Assembly (NCBI GenBank): GCA_046756445.1
Contig: JBHHWI010000030.1
Coordinates: 1-28,212 of the forward strand
Origin: JACZWL01 sp046756445
GTDB lineage: Bacteria; Pseudomonadota; Gammaproteobacteria; Steroidobacterales; Woeseiaceae
Direction of reading: 5' to 3'
Length of the DNA: 28,212 nucleotides
Under the pieces are notes generated by a model, which saw only the letters and a list, made by a program, of their open reading frames with translations, was not told the DNA's origin and ran no database searches. Below are positions 24,014 to 28,212 of the stretch, piece after piece. How positions within the stretch are numbered: position 1 is the stretch's first letter; every line of letters starts with the position of its first letter. The position numbers and the translations under genes are program-made.

Positions 24014-25305
24014 CCGACCCTCCTCCCGAGCACCTGTTCGTACAATTGGTAGAAACGCTGGGCGACTCGCGACCAGGTGAACGATTGCTCGACCTTGTGG
24101 AAGGCCGCCTCTCCAAGACGTTGCCGTTCGCCTTCGTCGCTGAGGATGGCGATGAGCGCATCCTCGATCTGGGGGCCATCGAAGGGATCGATCAGCAGGC
24201 CGTCCTCACCGTGCGCGATGATCTCGGACGCGCCCCCGTTTTTCGACGCCACTACGGTCAGCCGACTTGCCATCGCCTCAAGCACGACGATCGGGAGGAT
24301 GTCGTAGGTCGAGGTCAGCGCATAGACGTCGGCCAGCGCATAGTAGTAGGGAATGTCGCGGTTGATCACGGGGGGATGGAAAATGACGTGGTCTGTGATT
24401 CGCGCCCGCTGCGCCTCATCCTCAAGCGACCGGGCGTAATCGGATTCCGTCCATCCCGCAAAGAGGAACCGGACGCGACGGCCGGTCCGGTTCGCGACCT
24501 CCCGGAGCACCCGCGGCACCGCGGTGAGGAGCTGTTTTTGTCCCTTGCGACGATCGACGCGTCCGATCTGCAGCACGACCAGCTCGTCGTCCGCAATGCC
24601 AAGCCGCCGCCTCAGGATCCGCTCCGCCTCCGCGTCGCGCAGCTGGAACTCGGACAACAGAACACCGTTGGGTACGCTGTGTATCCGATCTCGCTCGACA
24701 TCCTCATAATGCTCGAGAATGTACTCGCCCTCCTCATGCGTGAGCGGACAGATCCGATCGGCGCCGCGCAGGGCCTCTGTCTCGTGGCGAATGCGAACCG
24801 GGAAAGCGTACTTCTCGTCGAGCTCTGCCGCGGTTCCTTCATTCATCGCAAGCGCATTCGCGCGCTTGCGCTTGCCGAGGGAATGAGTCGACAGGACGTA
24901 GGGGCAGTTCCAGCGCACCGCGAGATGGTGCGCGGCAAACCAGCCATCGGCGTAGTGCCCGTGGATAAGGTCGTACTCGTTACCCCGCCGTTTTGCATCC
25001 TCGACGACCTCGTCGACGAATTCCTGAATAGGCCCGAACCAGAATTGCTCCTTCGGAACGTAGACGTCCGGGTCGCCGCAACGGCATCGGATCAGGTTGA
25101 CGCGCTCACCGAGCTCCACGACCTCCGGCTCGCCCGTCTCCAAGCGCGCATAGATGTCAACATGCAGATCGGAATCGAGTTTGGCCAGCGCCCGCGGACA
25201 ATGGTACATGACCACGGTCTGGCCGCCCTGCGACTTGGTTCCAAGGCCGTTCTCGCGGAGAACATAGTCCGGCCAGCAGTGGGGAGATACCCACAGAATC
25301 CGCAT
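24010..25305 (-). CDS. Glycosyltransferase family 4/1, sucrose-phosphate-synthase-like
   Basis: 431 residues, GT-B fold. The N-terminal MRILWVSPHCWPDYVLRENG then SQGGQTVVMYHCPRALAKL is the sugar-acceptor glycine loop seen in sucrose-phosphate synthase and mannosylfructose-phosphate synthase relatives. ICPLTHEEGEYI and VPNGVLLSEF precede the second Rossmann domain (LQIGRVDRRKGQKQLL, about 246-261). A GT4-type donor-site stretch PIVVLEAMASRLTVVASKNG with ASEI follows (about 350-375). GAGGA lies 7 nt before the ATG. It would transfer a sugar from a nucleotide-sugar, perhaps making a compatible solute. It is coupled to the downstream P-loop kinase. No phosphatase partner is present. Confidence 0.88.
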   Translation of the reverse strand: MRILWVSPHCWPDYVLRENGLGTKSQGGQTVVMYHCPRALAKLDSDLHVDIYARLETGEPEVVELGERVNLIRCRCGDPDVYVPKEQFWFGPIQEFVDEVVEDAKRRGNEYDLIHGHYADGWFAAHHLAVRWNCPYVLSTHSLGKRKRANALAMNEGTAAELDEKYAFPVRIRHETEALRGADRICPLTHEEGEYILEHYEDVERDRIHSVPNGVLLSEFQLRDAEAERILRRRLGIADDELVVLQIGRVDRRKGQKQLLTAVPRVLREVANRTGRRVRFLFAGWTESDYARSLEDEAQRARITDHVIFHPPVINRDIPYYYALADVYALTSTYDILPIVVLEAMASRLTVVASKNGGASEIIAHGEDGLLIDPFDGPQIEDALIAILSDEGERQRLGEAAFHKVEQSFTWSRVAQRFYQLYEQVLGRRVG

Positions 25306-25479
25306 CGGCTATCCTCGATCATCCTCAGTACGGCGCGTCGGCTGCCGACAGTGTAGACTGAACCGCCCCGGGTTTCCCGGAGGCCTTTTTGTGTGAGTCA
25401 CGGCAACTTGGCTTGCGTCTCACGCAACAATCGTTCGAGCAATCCAGCTTCATAAATTGCGAATCTGTCGAGAAACGCG

Positions 25480-25557
25480 GTGCGACATTGGTGCGACATC
25501 AGAATCTCTTGCTGACGTAACTCGTTGTTCTTGTTATTGAATTCAGAATTCGTCGCT
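25480..25557. repeat. Right-end arm repeats of unit 1, before att2
   Basis: GTGCGACAT occurs twice, 11 bp apart (25480 and 25491). TAACT with TTGTTCTT begins 40 bp before the core and GAATTCAGAATT begins about 19 bp before it. The same ordered motifs precede att3, and most of them precede att4. Together with att2 this fills the 336-bp gap upstream of the glycosyltransferase, which shows no gene. Confidence 0.72.
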
Positions 25558-25614
25558 CCAATCCATCATCGGTGCAACTGCTATATTTGGCCGATTCGTC
25601 GAGTTTCTCATCAT
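25543..25614 (-). pseudogene. Orphan dusA 5' end (unit 2 left end)
   Basis: The minus strand from 25614 encodes MMRNSTNRPNIAVAPMMDW then SDEF and a stop. IAVAPMMDW matches the conserved N-terminus of DusA. It therefore looks like the start region unit 2 once gave to dusA, now cut off by the later arrival of unit 1. It lies 27 bp after the stop of the small basic gene, in the same orientation. Confidence 0.72.
25558..25577. other. att2: second dusA attachment-site core
   Basis: CCAATCCATCATCGGTGCAA, one mismatch to att1, direct orientation. To its right the minus strand reads a complete dusA-like 5' end. Confidence 0.85.
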
Positions 25615-25641
25615 GACATTTTCTGATATGCGTTGAGTCAA

Positions 25642-25884
25642 CTACCAGTAATACACGTGTGGCTTGTGATTACCGAGCGGAAAGACCAGCCCTTCGGGAT
25701 CAACGCCCTTCTCCACCAGGTGACATAGCATGCGATTCTTTCGTCGGCGCGGCCGGCTCATGTATAGCTTGCGCCACCATTTCGGCGCGCCACGAGGAAA
25801 GCGAACACCGTGATGCGGGTGCCTGTATTTTCGCAGTAGTCTGCCATTCGCATCGCGATCTCGATGCCGATGTGTCCTGGACAT
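25642..25884 (-). CDS. Small, very basic hypothetical protein
   Basis: 80 residues, rich in Arg, His and Lys (MSRTHRHRDRDANGRLLRKY at the start; PHHGVRFPRGAPKWWRKLY in the middle; ends NHKPHVYYW). GGGAG lies 7-11 nt upstream of the ATG, which supports a real gene. No known domain is recognised; there is no signal peptide or membrane segment. The charge pattern suggests nucleic-acid binding. It follows the toxin by 84 bp in the same direction and ends just before the orphan dusA start. It could be a third component of the toxin-antitoxin unit or an element-maintenance protein. Confidence 0.65.
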   Translation of the reverse strand: MSRTHRHRDRDANGRLLRKYRHPHHGVRFPRGAPKWWRKLYMSRPRRRKNRMLCHLVEKGVDPEGLVFPLGNHKPHVYYW

Positions 25885-25968
25885 TGTCTTTCTCCCAGCG
25901 CGTGTGTCGCTGGAAGATGTCCAGTAGGAAGTAGAAGCCTGATCTCATGACGATAGTCTACAGCTCGC

Positions 25969-26361
25969 TTACAATTCGAGGTAGTCTCGTAACGAGATGA
26001 TCTTAATCTTGCGATAGCTACCGAGCTCAAGCATGGATTTGTCCCCGGTTACGATCAGATCTGCTTTGCCTGTTCTGGCACATTCAAGAATGCGGTTGTC
26101 CGCTTCATCCTGCGCCACGTCGACTCGCGCTCGCGGACGGACTACCCGAGCCAGGTCTGAAAGGAATACGGCAACGCGAGCAAGTTCATCGGCGTCTCGC
26201 GCAAACTTGTTCGACAGCACGGTCAGAAGTTCATCGATTATGGCTTTGGAGACGACGAGCTGATCGATATCGTCAATGATGCGTTTCAACGCGGCGTCCG
26301 CCTGACTTCTAGGCAATACAAACGCCGACACGAAGATACTAGTGTCGAAAACGATCTTCAA
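25969..26361 (-). CDS. PIN-domain toxin (putative toxin component, COG1569-like)
   Basis: 130 residues, PIN ribonuclease fold. Acidic catalytic residues: D6 in VFDTSIFVSAF, E44 in IIDELLTVL, D85/D88 in DEADNRILECA and D107 in IVTGDKSML. The arrangement FDTSIFVSAFVLPRS then SKAIIDELL is typical of the putative-toxin PIN family rather than classical VapC. Expected action is RNA cleavage that halts growth unless bound by antitoxin. Its ATG overlaps the antitoxin stop by 4 bp. Confidence 0.88.
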   Translation of the reverse strand: MKIVFDTSIFVSAFVLPRSQADAALKRIIDDIDQLVVSKAIIDELLTVLSNKFARDADELARVAVFLSDLARVVRPRARVDVAQDEADNRILECARTGKADLIVTGDKSMLELGSYRKIKIISLRDYLEL

Positions 26362-26594
26362 TCGCCGACGTACCTTTTCAGATCCTTTTCCGTCAGAATG
26401 CCTTTCTCACGAGCCCTGGTACTCCAGTAACTCTGGATACCTCTGTATTCCTGCTTCAGATATTCGCGTCGCGCCATGCGCAGCGCATCCTGCACCACCG
26501 CGCTAACGGTTTTTCCCTCGGATTCGGCGATCGCCTCCACCTGCCGGGCCAGATCCGGCGGTAGCGAGATTGTTTTCTTGACGGCAGTAACCAT
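26358..26594 (-). CDS. Ribbon-helix-helix antitoxin (CopG-like)
   Basis: 78 residues from the ATG at 26594; the frame is open to a TTG at 26609 but ATG is preferred. N-terminal KKTISLPPDLARQVEAIAES with GKTVSAVVQDALRMARREYL forms the beta strand and two helices of a ribbon-helix-helix DNA-binding dimer. The C-terminal tail (YRGIQSYWSTRAREKGILTE) would wrap and block the toxin. A perfect inverted repeat 20 bp upstream is a likely autoregulatory operator. Confidence 0.87.
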   Translation of the reverse strand: MVTAVKKTISLPPDLARQVEAIAESEGKTVSAVVQDALRMARREYLKQEYRGIQSYWSTRAREKGILTEKDLKRYVGD

Positions 26595-26614
26595 AGTCTC
26601 TCTACCCAAATGAT

Positions 26615-26635
26615 TGGTATGAATAAATCATACCA
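26615..26635. promoter_or_regulatory. Autoregulatory operator of toxin-antitoxin pair 1
   Basis: Perfect 8-bp inverted repeat TGGTATGA/TCATACCA with a 5-bp spacer, just upstream of the antitoxin start. Ribbon-helix-helix antitoxins typically bind such sites with the toxin as corepressor. Confidence 0.7.
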
Positions 26636-26698
26636 GTAATATGACCGGAAATCTCCCAACAGCAATAAGTATTTGTTGCCATTTCAACGAGAAATGTA

Positions 26699-26772
26699 GT
26701 GCGTCATTCGTGCGACATGACATTTCTGGTTGTCGTTAACTGATTGTCTTTGCGCCTGAATTCAGAATTTGT
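26699..26772. repeat. Right-end arm repeats of unit 2, before att3
   Basis: GTGCGTCAT at 26699 and GTGCGACAT at 26710 (11 bp apart), TAACT at 26737 followed by TTGTCTTT, and GAATTCAGAATT at about 26758. Same order as before att2, with distances to the core about 4 bp shorter. Confidence 0.72.
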
Positions 26773-26898
26773 CCAATCCATCATCGTCGCAATTGAAATC
26801 TTCCGGCAGTCTGTAGATATTCTTATCGCGATTCGACTGCGTTCAGCTCGCCCTAACTCGTCAGCAATAGGTTTTCGAATGGCTTGCGTTGTTTCCAA
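26704..26898 (-). pseudogene. Orphan dusA 5' end (unit 3 left end), overlapping the vapC-like gene
   Basis: A frame from 26898 reads METTQAIRKPIADELG and continues to CRKISIATMMDWTNSEF before stopping at 26704. KISIATMMDWT corresponds to the DusA N-terminus (Thr replaces the usual Pro). Its start lies inside the 3' end of the PIN toxin gene, so dusA would have been translationally coupled to the toxin when unit 3 abutted it. Now separated from the dusA body. Confidence 0.6.
26773..26792. other. att3: third dusA attachment-site core
   Basis: CCAATCCATCATCGTCGCAA, one mismatch to att1, direct orientation, between units 2 and 3. Confidence 0.85.
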
Positions 26899-27272
26899 CG
26901 ATAAGTCCGGAAATCCCGTTGGTCGGTCGAGAGAATACGGCCGTGTCCCAAATGCTCGGCTAAAATAATCAACGACGCGTCGGCCAGATCCATCGGCAGG
27001 TCTGCATACTTTTGCATGTACCTGTGAATCCTCGACGCGTCATTACGAGTCAGATCAAATACGTCGAATGCACCGTTGTTGTATGCCTTGATTAGCCGTT
27101 GCTGAGCCGGATTGCCTAGGTGTTGCAGCAACAGGTGGCAGGTCTCCGCCAGGACCGGCCAGGTCGTCGTGAGCGGCTCGTCCAACGATCCAAGGGCGTC
27201 CTTGGCAGCTTCGTGATATCTGTCTTTGCGGTTTGCCAACGCAAGCCAGAACCCTGTGTCAGCGATGACCAT
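26853..27272 (-). CDS. VapC-like PIN-domain toxin
   Basis: 139 residues. PIN catalytic acidic residues: D5 in VIADTGFWLALANR, E43 in LAETCHLL, D95/D98 in PMDLADASLIILAEHLG and D117 in STDQRDF. Expected to be an RNase toxin, cleaving tRNA or rRNA as VapC proteins do. Its start overlaps the antitoxin gene by 14 bp. Its sequence differs clearly from the other PIN toxin, so the two units are not a recent duplication. Confidence 0.88.
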   Translation of the reverse strand: MVIADTGFWLALANRKDRYHEAAKDALGSLDEPLTTTWPVLAETCHLLLQHLGNPAQQRLIKAYNNGAFDVFDLTRNDASRIHRYMQKYADLPMDLADASLIILAEHLGHGRILSTDQRDFRTYRWKQRKPFENLLLTS

Positions 27273-27519
27273 GCTTGGCGCGCATTGATTCTTTCAATTC
27301 GTCTTTGTATGTCAATGACAGATCTTCTGAGGCTTCTCCGCAGCCAACGAATCCCGATCTTGTCAACAGTGCTCGAGCACGACCCTTCGCCTGCTTCGCA
27401 TTGGCATAGAGCAGATCGATCGCCTGCTTGACGATATCGCTGACGCGTGAGCCGGTCGAACGCACCAGGTACTCGAGCTTGCGCCTGTGGTCTTCATCGA
27501 GCCGCGCATTTATCCGCAT
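27259..27519 (-). CDS. Ribbon-helix-helix antitoxin of the vapC-like toxin
   Basis: 86 residues. N-terminal MRINARLDEDHRRKLEYLVR then GSRVSDIVKQAIDLLYANAK is a ribbon-helix-helix DNA-binding domain; the acidic C-terminus (ASEDLSLTYKDELKES) is the toxin-binding tail. GAGG lies about 10 nt before the ATG. The 28-bp palindrome directly upstream is its probable operator. Confidence 0.85.
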   Translation of the reverse strand: MRINARLDEDHRRKLEYLVRSTGSRVSDIVKQAIDLLYANAKQAKGRARALLTRSGFVGCGEASEDLSLTYKDELKESMRAKHGHR

Positions 27520-27537
27520 TACACCAAAACCTCGTGA

Positions 27538-27565
27538 AAATTGTCATACAATTGTATGACAATTT
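27538..27565. promoter_or_regulatory. Perfect 28-bp palindromic operator of toxin-antitoxin pair 2
   Basis: The left arm AAATTGTCATACAA is followed directly by its exact complement, giving a 28-bp perfect palindrome 18 bp upstream of the antitoxin start. It is AT-rich and would overlap the promoter, as usual for antitoxin autorepression. Confidence 0.78.
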
Positions 27566-27729
27566 ACCCCTGCCTACAAGCTTGCCACGGCCACGCAAAA
27601 CCGGGCTCGGAGAGCTTGCGGTGAAGCCGGATCTGGCACCGAGGAGTAGCGGACATTGACCAGCGCTATCGGGCACCGGATCGGCTCGGATGTCCAGCGC
27701 CCTATCTTGAGCGTGAGCCGAGAAACCCG

Positions 27730-27797
27730 GTGCGTCATCGATACAGGTTGATCGCCTAACTGGCTGTTCTTAGTTAGCTAATTCTGAAGATGCCGAT
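27730..27797. repeat. Right-end arm repeats of unit 3, before att4
   Basis: GTGCGTCAT at 27730 (68 bp before the core) and TAACT at 27757 followed by TGTTCTT. The distances match those before att2. The second GTGCGWCAT copy and the GAATTCAGAATT block are not clearly kept. Confidence 0.65.
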
Positions 27798-27833
27798 CCA
27801 ATCCATCATCGGCGCAATAAATATCTTATGCGA
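27792..27833 (-). pseudogene. Displaced original dusA 5' end
   Basis: The minus strand reads SHKIFIAPMMDW, very like common DusA starts of the form M-S/N-H-K-x-x-I/V-A-P-M-M-D-W. The codon where ATG would be expected is GGA, and a stop lies upstream, so the start has decayed. It marks where dusA began before insertion and locates the right edge of the island. Confidence 0.65.
27798..27817. other. att4: chromosome-distal attachment-site core (right end of island)
   Basis: CCAATCCATCATCGGCGCAA, identical to att1. Right of it the minus strand reads the remains of the original dusA start. Confidence 0.87.
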
Positions 27834-28002
27834 TCCGAGGCCCAAACCAGAATAGCGCCAACCTGTCTATGCCCTCACAAGATAGAGTCTCCGCAATACC
27901 CGCGCGGGTCGCCCCGGATGAAGCCTGCGCATCTTCGATATAGACTATCCGCTCTCCCCCCGGACGGTCCCATACGTAAAAACCGGACCTGGAGGCACTT
28001 CG

Positions 28003-28212
28003 ATGAAGCGACGGTACAAGATAACGGGCGGAATCCTGATCATACTCGTGGTTGCGATTGCGGCGCTGGGTGTCGTGCTGAGCTACGATGCTGCCTGTGA
28101 ACCGGGCCCTGCGCTCGCCGACGATGCGGAAACGATGAGAGCCATTCGCTACCGTTGCTATGGTTCGCCGGAAGTTCTCGAGCTGGAGGACGTTGGGAAG
28201 CCGGTGCCGGGC
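28003..28212 (+). CDS. Membrane-anchored NAD(P)-dependent alcohol dehydrogenase, MDR family (partial, 3' end outside window)
   Basis: 70 codons to the window edge. GGAGG lies 7 nt before the ATG. The N-terminus MKRRYKITGGILIILVVAIA with ALGVVLSY is a transmembrane anchor or uncleaved signal. After about 45 residues it enters a medium-chain dehydrogenase/quinone-oxidoreductase start (MRAIRYRCYGSPEVLELEDV then GKPVPG), which in related enzymes is the catalytic N-terminal domain. The rest, including the nucleotide-binding fold, lies outside. It belongs to the right chromosomal flank. Confidence 0.75.
   Translation, partial: MKRRYKITGGILIILVVAIAALGVVLSYDAACEPGPALADDAETMRAIRYRCYGSPEVLELEDVGKPVPG

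Larger units (their letters stand above)
10703..25577. mobile_element. Integrated unit 1: dusA-targeted catabolic island (about 14.9 kb)
   Basis: Bounded by att1 and att2 in direct orientation. It carries the CoA-transferase, amidohydrolase, lyase, hydantoinase, GntR, TonB-receptor and VOC genes and the glycosyltransferase/kinase pair. No integrase, relaxase or phage gene is visible, so it is a degraded element, a satellite moved in trans, or was deleted internally. Boundaries rest on the repeated core and the arm-type repeats before att2. Confidence 0.7.
25558..26792. mobile_element. Integrated unit 2: mini-element with one toxin-antitoxin pair (about 1.2 kb)
   Basis: Bounded by att2 and att3. 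It contains only a small basic protein gene, a PIN toxin and a ribbon-helix-helix antitoxin, all on the minus strand reading toward dusA. There is no recombinase gene. Confidence 0.66.
26773..27817. mobile_element. Integrated unit 3: mini-element with one vapBC-like pair (about 1.0 kb)
   Basis: Bounded by att3 and att4. It contains only a ribbon-helix-helix antitoxin and a PIN toxin, minus strand, reading toward dusA, plus the operator palindrome. No recombinase gene. Confidence 0.66.

Noticed and set aside
24046..25356. Long open frame opposite the glycosyltransferase gene
   Set aside because: It is the complementary shadow of a clear GT-B glycosyltransferase; high-GC codon bias often leaves such frames open.
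25360..25400. Terminator-like CCGGG hairpin followed by TTTTT on the plus strand
   Set aside because: No plus-strand gene lies upstream and the stem is only 5 bp; it lies in the promoter region of the minus-strand transferase.
25543..26898. Orphan dusA-like frames as functional small genes
   Set aside because: They stop soon after the core and contain only the DusA N-terminus, so they are better explained as integration footprints.
10703..27817. A tRNA gene as the integration target
   Set aside because: No tRNA cloverleaf is visible at any junction; the repeated core is dusA coding sequence.

Overview
The window looks like a piece of a high-GC gammaproteobacterial chromosome. The lineage is inferred from a DusA-type tRNA dihydrouridine synthase, a GTP-dependent PEP carboxykinase, a phasin, a large TonB-dependent receptor and clear Shine-Dalgarno sites; I cannot name a genus. 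No rRNA, tRNA, CRISPR array, transposase or integrase was found.

Left flank (1-10.7 kb), chromosomal backbone. Four minus-strand genes (<1-1763, 1947-3098, 3278-3766, 3796-4809) encode exported DUF11-type repeat proteins. Upstream of them is a double CRP-like operator (4947-4985). A phasin gene with a strong promoter, a palindromic operator and a terminator follows (5162-5822). Then come pckG, a class III nucleotide cyclase fused to an FHA domain, a SAM methyltransferase, and dusA reading leftward.

Island (10.7-27.8 kb). The 5' end of dusA carries a 20-bp core, CCAATCCATCATCGGCGCAA, which recurs in direct orientation at 25558, 26773 and 27798. These four copies divide about 17.1 kb into three consecutive units of about 14.9, 1.2 and 1.0 kb. 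The three distal copies are each preceded at near-constant distance by the same motifs (GTGCGWCAT, then TAACT and a TGTTCTT-like stretch), as expected of element ends bearing recombinase arm sites. Each copy is followed, on the minus strand, by codons resembling a dusA N-terminus. This reads as a tandem array of dusA-targeted integrative elements, each re-supplying or displacing the 5' end of dusA. The two small units carry little more than a PIN/ribbon-helix-helix toxin-antitoxin pair each.

Unit 1 is a catabolic island: a CaiB/BaiF CoA-transferase and an N-carbamoylsarcosine-amidase-like hydrolase (minus), facing an HMG-CoA-lyase-like enzyme, hydantoinase/oxoprolinase subunits A and B and a GntR/FCD regulator (plus), then a convergent TonB-dependent receptor and a VOC protein. 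Three TTGTATACAA palindromes, at 13281, 21799 and 22378, lie upstream of these transcription units and suggest one local regulon. A plausible but unproven reading is uptake of a cyclic amide or hydantoin, ATP-dependent ring opening, decarbamoylation, CoA activation and C-C cleavage. A glycosyltransferase and P-loop kinase pair closes this unit.

Right flank (27.8 kb to end): the displaced old dusA 5' end, then the start of a membrane-anchored zinc-type alcohol dehydrogenase that runs off the window.
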